Part shown: positions 1-8,626 of the stretch, piece by piece
Layout of the letters: each line of letters begins with the position of its first letter
Numbering within the stretch: the first letter of the stretch is position 1
Assembly: GCA_947426875.1 (NCBI GenBank)
Contig: CANEFU010000021.1
Coordinates: 1-10,906 of the forward strand
Direction: 5' to 3'
Length of the DNA: 10,906 bases
From: an uncultured Clostridium sp.
Lineage (GTDB): Bacteria > Bacillota > Clostridia > TANB77 > CAG-508
Notes under the pieces: model-generated
Database searches by the model: none
Seen by the model: the letters and a program-made list of their open reading frames with translations, nothing else
Told to the model about the DNA's origin: nothing
Position numbers and translations under genes: made by a program

Positions 1-278
1 CCATTTGTTTTTTGTTCTGCTAGCCAATTATTTGCTTGTTCTGCAGTCGTAATTGTTTGATTTTCTAAGACTAATACTAATGTACCGCCATTTCCAGTTA
101 TGTAGCAATTTCCTTTCTCTACCGCCTGATTTTTATTTTTAAAATGGCTACAATAAACTTTGCAACCGTTAATTGCCGTTTTAGAAAGAGCAATTGTGCA
201 GTAGTATACGTTATTTACATGTTGTAAAACATTAGAAATTTTTAAATTGTTAGTTACTCCATCAAGCTCTATATCGAT
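1..278 (-). pseudogene. Receptor-binding protein, part after an in-frame TGA (incomplete at window edge)
   Basis: This open frame directly continues the receptor-binding gene after its TGA codon. It gives 92 full codons starting IDIELDG and runs off the left edge. No ATG, ribosome binding site or frame change lies at the junction, so it does not look like a separate gene. In clostridial phage tail proteins the motif DYLADDGIHH is normally followed by a basic residue and then a strand like this one (inferred from general recall of the family). Further on, residues such as TTAEQANNWLAEQKTNG resemble the closing segment of the same domain. The reading is therefore one domain cut by a nonsense codon. 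If TGA truly terminates, this part is untranslated. If it is read through or is a sequence error, the real gene is longer and ends outside the window. Confidence 0.7.
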
Positions 279-1874
279 TCAATTATGATGTATTCCGTCA
301 TCTGCTAAATAATCATTCTTATAAAATTTTCGCTTTAACGGAAATATAAAATCTTGCTTTTTTTGTTCTACGAAATCTGTTTTTACTATAGCTTCTTCGA
401 GCATAATATTCGAAAATATTGCTGTTCCACCGCCCGTTTGAGTATTCCATAACATTCTTATGCCAATTATTTTCTTTTTATTGTTAGAAGTTATTTTAGC
501 ATCATATTCTAAGTCATTTCTTACATCTCCTTCGCTGCTTCCGTCTTCATACAAAAAGCTTAGATACGGTCTAAAGACGTCGTTATCTTTTTTAATGTGA
601 TAACTTAATGTATATTGTTTGTTACCATCAAGTTCGCCAAAAAACAAATCTTCAGAATACTTTATATTAAAGTTTTTTGATAAATCTATCATAAATCCAT
701 TTTTTGTTACATTAATTATAGCTTGACATTCTTTTGAAGCTAATATTTCTGTGTTTATTAAGTTTTTATTACAAACAGTAAAATTAATATTACCTTGTTC
801 GAATTTGCTATATGAGGTTATTCTTTCTTTTTCTAATTTTAAGTAAATAATTGTATTGTCAAAACTTGCATTTAATTTTATCGACAATATAACATAATCA
901 ATTTTCTGTTTTATATCTTTTACTTCATTGTTTTTAAACTCAGCAATATTATTTGTTCCGTTTAAAAATGACATGCTACATCCATCTGCTAATCCACTTA
1001 AAGCATACCTTCCATCTAAATTTAATTTATAATTTCCGCTTTGATATGCTCCAAGTACGGGAATTGAAAAAGCTTTTGATGCTGTTCCATTTAATTTGAT
1101 TGCTCCATTTTCTAAAAATGTAATATCTACTCCATTTGACGTTAGAAAATATCCTGCTTTATTTATGTCGTTCACGTTTAACAAGTTTACATTGTCCCCA
1201 CAATTTTCGATTTCTGATGAAAATTGCGGAGTTGGACTTGCTCCATACTGTTCATATTCTTTAGCTTCTCCGATGTTTATCATCAAATTGTTTATAGTAC
1301 TCGTTACAGAAGCACTATTATTATAGTTATATCCGTTTGAGTAAATATTTGAAGATGCTATTTCATCAGTCGTAGTAAAAGTATGTGTGTTCTCATTCTC
1401 TGAAAGTTCAATATATGTAATAGTTTTACCTGACACGTTTCTAAAGTCTATTGCGGGATTGTTTTCTCCTCCTTTTTCAAAGCTATCCCAACTCACTGTT
1501 ATTTTCGTGTTTGCTGGAATTGGAGTAGAATATTGTCTGCTTGTAGTACTTACTTTTAAAGTCGACGGTACATTTAATATATTGTATCCTTCTCTTGTAT
1601 TTTGAAAGCTATTTCCTTCTACTTTAAACTTTTTAAAGCTAGCTTCTGATGTACCGTTTAACGTTACTTTTTCGCCTTCTCCTTTTATGCTCGGAAGTAT
1701 GCTTTTGAAATCAAAACTTTCTTGTTTTAATTGCTCTATATCTTTATTTTGAACTCTACATGCTTCATCTACCTTGTCCCAACTCTTATTTATATACCTA
1801 TCCCAATCGACAGGGTTTTTATTAGTTGCTACGTTATCATGTTTTTCTATTTTTAAATACGTTGTTTCACTCAT
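279..1874 (-). CDS. Modular tail-tip receptor-binding protein (BppU/adhesin-like)
   Basis: This 531-residue protein is the last gene of the tail-tip block and probably binds the host surface. AAGGAGG lies 7 bases before the ATG, inside the end of the collar gene, which supports the start. Residues 1-60 form a short head region with a likely helix that probably anchors it to the baseplate. Then come three similar beta-rich units at about 98-225, 229-360 and 369-505. Each opens with an N-I/L-L/I-N motif (NILN, NLLN, NLIN) and ends near a Leu/Ile-rich strand followed by an aromatic-rich linker (EYEQYG, SYSKFEQ, TDFVEQ). This pattern suits carbohydrate-binding jelly-roll modules (inference). The end, FPLKRKFYKNDYLADDGIHHN, enters a conserved phage-tail domain that is cut at once by TGA, so the product as written probably lacks its C-terminal domain. 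The receptor is unknown. Confidence 0.75.
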   Translation of the reverse strand: MSETTYLKIEKHDNVATNKNPVDWDRYINKSWDKVDEACRVQNKDIEQLKQESFDFKSILPSIKGEGEKVTLNGTSEASFKKFKVEGNSFQNTREGYNILNVPSTLKVSTTSRQYSTPIPANTKITVSWDSFEKGGENNPAIDFRNVSGKTITYIELSENENTHTFTTTDEIASSNIYSNGYNYNNSASVTSTINNLMINIGEAKEYEQYGASPTPQFSSEIENCGDNVNLLNVNDINKAGYFLTSNGVDITFLENGAIKLNGTASKAFSIPVLGAYQSGNYKLNLDGRYALSGLADGCSMSFLNGTNNIAEFKNNEVKDIKQKIDYVILSIKLNASFDNTIIYLKLEKERITSYSKFEQGNINFTVCNKNLINTEILASKECQAIINVTKNGFMIDLSKNFNIKYSEDLFFGELDGNKQYTLSYHIKKDNDVFRPYLSFLYEDGSSEGDVRNDLEYDAKITSNNKKKIIGIRMLWNTQTGGGTAIFSNIMLEEAIVKTDFVEQKKQDFIFPLKRKFYKNDYLADDGIHHN

Positions 1875-1875
1875 C

Positions 1876-2329
1876 CTAAGCCCTCCTTATCCACATGTAT
1901 CCAACTACTTCGTATGGTTGCATATTATTATGTGATTTATCTCCTCCTACGACAGATATTTGGTCTGAATTTTTTGTGCCTTTCGAAGGTTCTACCACTA
2001 TTCCATATACGTTACCATCGCCACCATATTTTAATGTCAAGTCGGGTTTATGTTTAGGCATTTCTTCTATTGTTAATTTGTGTTCTTTCTCTCCTCCTGT
2101 TTTTCCAATTGCATTCATGTTGCTATCATCTTCATCCAAACCTAATGCTATTTTTCCTTTAATCCTTTCCCATGTTCCAAATCTTAGTATTTCACTTGGA
2201 TTTGTGTTAGTTTGAGTTATATATGTACTTCCGAATTGGAAAAACTAGTTCCATTAATCCTTTTTGCATTGCATTAAGAGTAACATCGTTTGCTACTGAT
2301 ATATTGTTTTCAAAATCAAAATAAGGCAT
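1876..2329 (-). pseudogene. Phage collar/baseplate-like protein, split by a +1 frameshift
   Basis: AAGGAGG sits 7 bases before the ATG, which overlaps the stop of the hub gene as TAATG. The first frame gives MPYFDFENN through LMELVFPI, then reads CGG AAG and stops at 2207-2209 after 40 residues. Dropping one base at 2233 restores FPIGSTYITQTN, then NPSEILRFGTWERIKG, and a continuous frame to the TAG at 1876, for 150 residues in all. FP[IV]GS.Y followed by NPS and GTW is the standard opening of collar/baseplate proteins. The C-terminal half has the equally typical GGEKEHKLTIEEMP and a final HNNMQPY...WIRRA. Both halves therefore belong to one gene. Such proteins sit at the tail tip and often hold the receptor-binding protein. 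A start at the internal ATG at 2139 would miss the conserved core, so the lesion or recoding event is the better reading. Confidence 0.85.
2233..2233 (-). other. Surplus base causing the frameshift in the collar gene
   Basis: On the minus strand the text is CCA ATT C GGA AGT ACA. With the C kept, the ribosome meets CGG and stops 24 bases later. Without it, the conserved P-I-G-S motif reads through. The exact base removed is chosen by the protein motif, so the position is precise to within the ATT/GGA junction. Confidence 0.8.
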
Positions 2330-5196
2330 TATTTTCCCTCCTTGCTATATTTTAAGTCTTTTAAATTAGGTTTCTGTTTCTCAATTTTTTTAATTTTTGT
2401 AAATTTTATTTCCTCATTGTAAAAAACCTCCTGATTATTCTTTTTAACTTCTACTTTTTTAGGTTTTACAGCATCACTAAATATGTTGTTGTACTCTTTT
2501 TCTAAGTTGTTTTTTTCAGCAATTATCTTCAATAGTTCCTTCTGCTTTTCTAATTCATTTCTATTATCTTGTTGTATTTTATAAAGCTCTTGTAATGCTT
2601 TTGTTACGTACGGCATAATATCTTTATCGCTTACTTGATATAAATAATCAATTGTATTTCCTTCTTCATCTATCTGAGGAACTTTAGTAATAAATTTTTC
2701 ATTCACTTGCTCAAGCTCTTGAGCGATGTAACCCAATTCTTGAAAGTACTCACTGTTTTTCCAGTTAAACTCTCTGTGTTTTATTGAATTTATTACGTCT
2801 AATGCAGTAATACTAGTATTTTTTATATTCTTTTTCAATCTTCCATCTGAAGCATTTACTTGAACTCTAAAAGTTCCATTGTTTTTAGTTGTAAAATCTA
2901 AAACTATAAAGCTTCTGTCCGATGCATATTCTGGCATATTAATACTTTCAACAATATCTGTCTTTATTAAATTACTAACTCCTCTTACTTCATATCCTTC
3001 CATGTCCAAATTGCTATATACCTTAAGCTCGTCATAAATCTTGAGTTTGTCATTAATAGTAACCCCGTCGTTTTTTGAATATCTAATTTTTGGTGTATAT
3101 TCTCCATCATTATTTTCATCAAAAGCAAAATCTATAAAACTTCCTTCAGCATTCAAATTAAATGATAAACCTCTTTTGCTATTATCAGATGCTAAGCTAG
3201 CTGTTCCCATGTATCCAATAAATGCATCGTTGTAATAAAATTCTTGTCCTATATCGTTTAACCTCATTAGTATCTTGTTGTTTTTATCGTATATATTTAA
3301 TGTAGCTTTTCCGTTAATTCCTTCCATTTTAAAATATTGTGATATTTGATTCCATGCAATTCTTATAGCTTCTGCATTTTGTTGTATATACGTTCCAAAC
3401 TCTTCCCCATCTACTTTTTTATTTACTTCACTTTTTATTTCTTCTGCTGTTTGAGTTATAGATGAGTTCATCTCTACTTTTGTTGCAAAAACTTCCGAAT
3501 ATTCAGTTTTTATTGCATATTTTGCATTTAATTTAGCAGAATAATTTTTTATTGTTATTGTATTTTTTCCTTCTGATATTTTAATAGAAAAATCTCCTAA
3601 TTCCTCCACTTTTTCTTTTTGCAATATTGACCCATCTTTTGCTATTCTTCTTATTATTCTAGCTTTGCCTTTTTCTAAAATATATTCATCACATATTGCT
3701 CCATTTTGTCTTAAAGTATCCAATACGCCTAAGTCATATATTTTTTGCTTATTTTCTTTATCAGCTACTACAATTCGACTATCTCCATATAAAAGCAAAT
3801 CATCACTTAAATATAAATTATCAGATACGTGCAAGTATTTAAATACACTATTATTTCCAAAGATATGTAATTCAAGTAAATTTCCTTCTATACAGTTTTC
3901 TAGTGTTATTGTTTTTATTCCTTCTGCTGTATTGGTTAAGTCCTCCATATCTTGAACTTGTTGAGTTATGCTATTTACATCCTGTTCAACTTTTGTTAGT
4001 TTTTGTGAATGCTCTGAATTTTCTTCTATTAAATCTTGTATTATTCCTTCATGTTTTTTAGCCATTCTTTCTACTTTTAAAGTCTTTTTTTGTTCTTTGG
4101 TAGTAATCTTATACTCTGTTGTAGTAGATTCTGGAATATTAGATTCCATCTCTCCTTGTATTCCTGTATTTATAGTGACATTTGCTTTTAAATAAATAGC
4201 CTTGTATTCATTTTCTTCTCTATCTTTAGCTATAATCACATCACAAGGTTCTAACCACAGCAGTCCCAGATTAGAAGCTTCGATTGCATAATATTCCAAA
4301 CCATTTATTTGTTGAAACATTTCATCAATTACTTCTTCTCTTTTGCTATCTATAAATTCATTTTCGTCAAATCTTATTTCACATCTACCATTTAAATTTA
4401 TACTTTGTTGATTAATCGATTCAATATTGTCTTCTACGCTTCCTCTTCCAAGAACTAAAGCATTGACTGGGCCGAATTTTTCTCCAACAACTAAATTTGA
4501 TAAAAAACTGCTATCTAAAATTTGCACGCTATCTCCTGTCCTACAAAGATATAATTTGTTTTCTTTGATAAAAATAGTTGTCAGTGTAGTTTGAGCTACT
4601 TTTTCTAAAACATCTCTATATGTTAGCTCTTGAATAGTAAAAAAATCTTCGTCTACAATTAAATCTGAATTATAAAAATCTGTAGAGTATAGTTGTACTC
4701 CACAGACCTCTCCTATTCTACTTACTAATTGTGACATTTTGCATGGATATGTTAATTGTAAATCAGTTTGTTTAAATTGAACCATAAAATTTAACATTTT
4801 ATCATATCCAGTTACAACAAGCTCTTCTTTCTTTTTGTCATCTTCTACATCTTTAATGTAATATTCACCCATATCAACATATTCAAATTCATTATTTATT
4901 GAGATTCCATATTGAAAGTTAACAAGTTTTCCCTTTATTTCGTTAGCATTTTTTACCGTAATTTCTATCTGTTGCATTATAGTTTTAAATAATTGTCCTT
5001 CAAAATTGTATTTTAATTCTTTTACAATTACTTGTTTTCTTGCTTTTAATAAACTAACAGGCATTGCATTAAATATATTCACAGGCATTAAATGCACTTC
5101 TTGAACTGTTAACTCTCCTTCGTTAATACTTAACTTCAAATCTTGTGCCTTTATCTTTTTTGACAAATTTATAAATTCATTGCTTACTTTTCTCAT
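2329..5196 (-). CDS. Tail hub/fibre protein with C-terminal Peptidase_S74 chaperone domain
   Basis: This 955-residue protein follows the small tail-tip gene with an ATGA overlap. GGGAGG lies 11 bases before the ATG. Residues 1 to about 350 resemble the tail hub or prophage endopeptidase-tail (Prophage_tail) domain that closes the tube. A coiled coil covers about 365-412. A beta-rich shaft follows, with LENCIEGNLLELHIFGNN near 430 and a second helical stretch near 580-620. The C-terminus carries a Peptidase_S74 intramolecular chaperone: Ser783 and Lys788 in SDGRLK fit the known Ser-Lys self-cleavage pair, and GYIAQELEQ at 822-830 is the second family motif. Cleavage before Ser783 would leave a trimeric fibre of about 782 residues (family knowledge). 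The final 50 residues or so, beyond the helical end of S74, are Lys-rich and unusual. No cell-wall hydrolase active site was recognised. Confidence 0.85.
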   Translation of the reverse strand: MRKVSNEFINLSKKIKAQDLKLSINEGELTVQEVHLMPVNIFNAMPVSLLKARKQVIVKELKYNFEGQLFKTIMQQIEITVKNANEIKGKLVNFQYGISINNEFEYVDMGEYYIKDVEDDKKKEELVVTGYDKMLNFMVQFKQTDLQLTYPCKMSQLVSRIGEVCGVQLYSTDFYNSDLIVDEDFFTIQELTYRDVLEKVAQTTLTTIFIKENKLYLCRTGDSVQILDSSFLSNLVVGEKFGPVNALVLGRGSVEDNIESINQQSINLNGRCEIRFDENEFIDSKREEVIDEMFQQINGLEYYAIEASNLGLLWLEPCDVIIAKDREENEYKAIYLKANVTINTGIQGEMESNIPESTTTEYKITTKEQKKTLKVERMAKKHEGIIQDLIEENSEHSQKLTKVEQDVNSITQQVQDMEDLTNTAEGIKTITLENCIEGNLLELHIFGNNSVFKYLHVSDNLYLSDDLLLYGDSRIVVADKENKQKIYDLGVLDTLRQNGAICDEYILEKGKARIIRRIAKDGSILQKEKVEELGDFSIKISEGKNTITIKNYSAKLNAKYAIKTEYSEVFATKVEMNSSITQTAEEIKSEVNKKVDGEEFGTYIQQNAEAIRIAWNQISQYFKMEGINGKATLNIYDKNNKILMRLNDIGQEFYYNDAFIGYMGTASLASDNSKRGLSFNLNAEGSFIDFAFDENNDGEYTPKIRYSKNDGVTINDKLKIYDELKVYSNLDMEGYEVRGVSNLIKTDIVESINMPEYASDRSFIVLDFTTKNNGTFRVQVNASDGRLKKNIKNTSITALDVINSIKHREFNWKNSEYFQELGYIAQELEQVNEKFITKVPQIDEEGNTIDYLYQVSDKDIMPYVTKALQELYKIQQDNRNELEKQKELLKIIAEKNNLEKEYNNIFSDAVKPKKVEVKKNNQEVFYNEEIKFTKIKKIEKQKPNLKDLKYSKEGK

Positions 5197-5594
5197 GTTC
5201 TTTGAGGCCTCCCGTCTATTGCTGTTAAAACCACGTTAAATTCATTCCAATATCCACCGCAAGGTAGTGGACTTGATTTTATAGCTTGTCCATTATAAAA
5301 ATCTTCTGTAAATAAATCTCCCTGCTTGTAATTCTCCATATCTTTTTCTAAAGCAAATTGAACCCCCTCTAAAAAAGGATGTTCAAGTAATTGTTTTATT
5401 AAATTAAACTCACTATCTGTTACTTTTCCAAATTTTATTTCTATTGTTGTAAAATATCCTGTAAATGTCCCGCTATAGTGTCCATCCATCGCTCTTCTTC
5501 CTGTTCCGTCACCCCATAGAGGCTCTGGCCCAGTAACTATATCTATAATTCCTGGTACTCTAGTGTTGTTTACTATTAATGTTGGTTCATACAT
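5193..5594 (-). CDS. Small tail-tip/distal-tail-position protein
   Basis: This 133-residue protein lies between the tape measure and hub genes, where siphoviruses of Firmicutes encode a distal tail (Dit) protein or a short DUF6711-like substitute. It opens MYEPTLIVNNTRVPGIIDIV, a strand-rich start like that of such short tail proteins. It then has LWGDGTGRRAMDGHYSG, two acidic-aromatic strands, and ends in NEFNVVLTAIDGRPQRT. It is far shorter than a full Dit with a galectin-like half, so it would supply only the ring that joins tube and hub (inference). GGAGG lies 7 bases before the ATG, within the last codons of the tape measure gene, and its TGA overlaps the next ATG, so translation is tightly coupled. 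The family assignment rests on position and style, not on a decisive motif. Confidence 0.65.
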   Translation of the reverse strand: MYEPTLIVNNTRVPGIIDIVTGPEPLWGDGTGRRAMDGHYSGTFTGYFTTIEIKFGKVTDSEFNLIKQLLEHPFLEGVQFALEKDMENYKQGDLFTEDFYNGQAIKSSPLPCGGYWNEFNVVLTAIDGRPQRT

Positions 5595-5597
5595 TTT

Positions 5598-8579
5598 CTA
5601 GCCTCCATTCGTTGCAAATTTATTTTTATTTTTTATCTTTTCTAACCTTTTATTTAATTCATAACTATCTATATATAAATTAAAATCAAAACTTAAATTA
5701 GTTAATATTTGTATTATCATTTCTAATAATTGTATTACTTTTTGATTATTTCCTAATCCCATTTCTTGATTAGCTTTTTTATATAGCTCCATTATTTTGC
5801 CTTCTGGTGCTACAACTTCTCCTTGATGCCTATTGTCTCCTATCATTGCCAGTTGCGGAGTATTTGCTTTTACATATCCACCTTCCGCAAGTCTTGGTAA
5901 TTTAAGTCTTCCTACCTTTCCTACACTTACTCCTGGTATTAAATTGATTAAATCTATTCCACCGTTTATTAAATTAATTGCAGAATTTATTGTTCTTTCT
6001 ATAAGCGATATAACACCATTTATTCCAGTTTTTACAGCATTAGAAATAGCATTTCCAATATTCGTTCCAAGATTTGTAAAGGTATTTTTAATTCCATTCC
6101 ATATATTACTAAAAAATATCCCTATATTACTAAATACTCGTGTTATTCCGTTATATGCTTGTTGGAATACATTAGTAAACCAACTTCCTACTCCCGAAAA
6201 TATATTTTTAATTCCATTCCATATTCCACTTACAAAACTACTTATACCATTCCAAATATTTTCCCATACTGTCTTTATTACATTTAACACATATTGTATA
6301 TATGCTTTTACTGTATCTATTGCACCTGTAACTATATCTTTGATAGAGTTCCATATTCCCTCAAAAAAACATTTAATTGCTGTCCATATTCCAGAAAAAA
6401 TTGAGCTTATTCCATTCCAAGCCTTTCCCCAATCTCCTGTAAAAACTCCAACAATAAAATCAATTAATCCTCCTAAAACTTGCCAAATTCCATTTAAAAT
6501 ATCTGATATAACACCAAAAGCATTTATAAATAAATTTCCTATTGTTTCGAAAATTGGACTCAATACAGGCACCACATTTTCAACTACCCAATTAATAATT
6601 GGAACTAACCACTGATTCCATAATTCAGATATTCCATTAATTAATTTTCCAAAAAACTCTAAAAAACTATTAACCATAGGTTGTAAATGTTCTTTCCATA
6701 GAATATCGAATCTATTAGCCCATTCGTCTAAAATTGGTTTTACATTTTCATTCCAAACATTTAATACTGTATCTAATATACTAGAAAAACCGTTTTTAAC
6801 GTTTTCTACCGCTGGTTTTATGTATGTATCATATACTTCCCAAAATTTTGAAAATGTGTCTTGTATTCCCTGCTTTATTGTTCTTAATACACTTGAAACT
6901 GGCTCTAATATTCCTTGTAACGTTTGTTTGATTAAATCTTTATTTTCATTTATCGGTTCAGTAATCATATATAAAATATCGTTACCTGCTTGCCATCCTA
7001 TTTCTTTAATTCCTAGAAAACTATCTGTAAATATTGCTATAATATCAGCTGTTATTTGTTTTGCTGTATCTCCTCTAAGTACACTAAATATGTCGGCAAT
7101 CGTTACTGCAAATTTCCCTTGTATTTCTGCACTTCTACTTGATAAGTCAAATAGTCTAACTATATGATTTTTTAGATTTTCTTTGTTTTGTTCTAAAAAC
7201 AAATTAAATCCACCTAATAAATTGTCTGCTATTGTTGTTCCTATACTTGCTATGCTGCCTACTACTCTTCCTAAATTTAAAGCTACTGTATTAGCCCAAT
7301 TATTAGCAGAATTTAATACTTCTTGTTCCGTAAATATCTCTATTAAGCTCTTTTTTATCCCTTCAATTGAATTTGTAATACTTGAGAAGTCAAAATCTCC
7401 AAATCCTTCTGAAAATCCTTGCTTAAATATAGATACTAATTCTTTTGCTTTTTTAATAAATGCATCCATTTGCATATTAGCTTGTTGCATTGTTGAATTA
7501 GCAGTGTTGCCAAAATCAACAGAACCAATTCCTCCTACTCCTCCACCTGAAGTCGAATCACTATCATCACTATCACTTTTCAAAATCTGTGCAGTATCAA
7601 ATGCTGCTAAACTTTTTAAATCTTTTGCACTTTTTTTTGCACTATCTCCAATTCCTCCAACTGCGTCGCTTGCATTTGATGCGTTCGTTGCTAAATCTGA
7701 TACAACAGAAGAAGTTTCGTTATTTCCTCCAGCATTTCCAAATATTATTTCTGTAAAGGATTTAAAAGCATTTGCTAATACTTGTAATCCTCTTAAAACC
7801 CAGTTTATTCCTTTTACAATTGGTGTAAATATATTAATGAAACCTTGTCCTAAAGTTGCCTTTAATTCATTAAATCTTAAGCTTAACACTCTTGTTTGAT
7901 TCGCCCAACTATCACTAGTTCTCGCAAAGTCTCCTTGTGCAAGACTTAATTTGTCCATTACAAATTTGTATCTTAATGCTACTTTTTCTTGTTCTGACAT
8001 TTTAGCAGTTGCTTTCCCATATCCATTTGCCATTGCATATTGGTCAAGTGCGTTTTGTGTCATCACAACTCCTAAGTCCTTTAAAGTTTCTGTTTCTCCT
8101 GTGAATACAGATTTTAACTTCGTATATGCTTCATCACTTGATAAATTATAAAACGAAGCAACATCTCCAGTTAATCCTGTTAAAGTTTCGGACATTGCTA
8201 AAGCTTCTTTATTAGAGAAATTAAAAGCTTTCGCCATTGCTCCAAATGTACCAACATATTTTTTTGTTACAGTTTGTCCTAATCCAAATTGTTCAATTGC
8301 ATTTTCTGCAAACTTGTTTACTTCTGTGTTTAGATTTCCAAATGTAACATCTACAACATTTTGAACTTCTGCTAAATCCGAACCTAAATTTAAGCATTCT
8401 TTCCCAAAATTAACAATTGCTTTTACAGAAAAAGCAGCTAAAGCCATTTTACCTATATTTTTTAATGAGTTTTCTATTCCAGAACTTTTTATTGTGTTGC
8501 TTGTACTTTTTAGTCCTTTATTAAATGGATTTGAATTTAATAATAACTCAAAATCAACCGCTCCTACATTTGTGCTCAT
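5598..8579 (-). CDS. Tail tape measure protein
   Basis: At 993 residues this is the longest gene. It sits directly after the chaperones, as tape measures do. A strong GGAGGAG lies 7 bases before the ATG. Residues about 60-260 match the phage minor tail/tape measure core, with EVQNVVDVTFGNL, a conserved FGAMAKAFN helix and WANQTRVLSLRFNELKATLG. A Gly/Ser/Asp-rich linker is near 340-355. About 600-870 is helical and hydrophobic with recurring W-N-G-I units and several segments able to enter a membrane, in keeping with a role in DNA entry. Near 897-940 is the usual closing motif AEGGYVKANTPQLAMIGD. The protein sets tail length. With the commonly cited rise of about 0.15 nm per residue, a tail of roughly 150 nm is implied. 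No peptidase or lysozyme insertion was seen. The frame is intact. Confidence 0.95.
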   Translation of the reverse strand: MSTNVGAVDFELLLNSNPFNKGLKSTSNTIKSSGIENSLKNIGKMALAAFSVKAIVNFGKECLNLGSDLAEVQNVVDVTFGNLNTEVNKFAENAIEQFGLGQTVTKKYVGTFGAMAKAFNFSNKEALAMSETLTGLTGDVASFYNLSSDEAYTKLKSVFTGETETLKDLGVVMTQNALDQYAMANGYGKATAKMSEQEKVALRYKFVMDKLSLAQGDFARTSDSWANQTRVLSLRFNELKATLGQGFINIFTPIVKGINWVLRGLQVLANAFKSFTEIIFGNAGGNNETSSVVSDLATNASNASDAVGGIGDSAKKSAKDLKSLAAFDTAQILKSDSDDSDSTSGGGVGGIGSVDFGNTANSTMQQANMQMDAFIKKAKELVSIFKQGFSEGFGDFDFSSITNSIEGIKKSLIEIFTEQEVLNSANNWANTVALNLGRVVGSIASIGTTIADNLLGGFNLFLEQNKENLKNHIVRLFDLSSRSAEIQGKFAVTIADIFSVLRGDTAKQITADIIAIFTDSFLGIKEIGWQAGNDILYMITEPINENKDLIKQTLQGILEPVSSVLRTIKQGIQDTFSKFWEVYDTYIKPAVENVKNGFSSILDTVLNVWNENVKPILDEWANRFDILWKEHLQPMVNSFLEFFGKLINGISELWNQWLVPIINWVVENVVPVLSPIFETIGNLFINAFGVISDILNGIWQVLGGLIDFIVGVFTGDWGKAWNGISSIFSGIWTAIKCFFEGIWNSIKDIVTGAIDTVKAYIQYVLNVIKTVWENIWNGISSFVSGIWNGIKNIFSGVGSWFTNVFQQAYNGITRVFSNIGIFFSNIWNGIKNTFTNLGTNIGNAISNAVKTGINGVISLIERTINSAINLINGGIDLINLIPGVSVGKVGRLKLPRLAEGGYVKANTPQLAMIGDNRHQGEVVAPEGKIMELYKKANQEMGLGNNQKVIQLLEMIIQILTNLSFDFNLYIDSYELNKRLEKIKNKNKFATNGG
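6083..6497 (-). repeat. W-N-G-I coding repeats inside the tape measure gene
   Basis: A 22-base sequence centred on ATTCCATTCCATAT (plus strand) occurs exactly at 6083-6104 and 6203-6224. The copies are 120 bases (40 codons) apart and in the same frame. Weaker copies lie near 6246, 6346, 6385, 6411 and 6483. They encode I-W-N-G-I-K-N and variants in the hydrophobic helical region. Such Trp/Phe periodicity is usual in tape measure proteins, so these are protein repeats and not a mobile or regulatory element. Exact repeats could allow length change by recombination in steps of 40 residues. Confidence 0.75.
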
Positions 8580-8626
8580 ATACCTACTCCTCCCTTCTCT
8601 TTAAGGTAAAAGCAGGTATTGGCTAA

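Noticed and set aside
279..281. Alternative genetic code with TGA as a sense codon
   Set aside because: TGA closes the small tail-tip gene in an ATGA overlap and closes the second chaperone frame, and all Trp codons inspected in the clear tail proteins are TGG.
1..1874. Diversity-generating retroelement acting on the receptor-binding gene
   Set aside because: No reverse transcriptase, template repeat or adenine-biased variable repeat is visible in the window.
5200..5215. GAGGCCTC palindrome before the hub gene as an operator
   Set aside because: It is an 8-base palindrome inside the coding end of the upstream gene and has no second copy nearby.
5833..6615. A 260-codon plus-strand frame opposite the tape measure gene
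   Set aside because: It mirrors the repeated W-N-G-I codons of the intact minus-strand gene, its product is low-complexity, and no ribosome binding site precedes it.
7183..7899. A 238-codon plus-strand frame opposite the tape measure gene
   Set aside because: Stop-poor shadow of a Ser/Ala/Leu-rich coding strand; the product resembles no phage family I recognise and the opposite strand is clearly coding.
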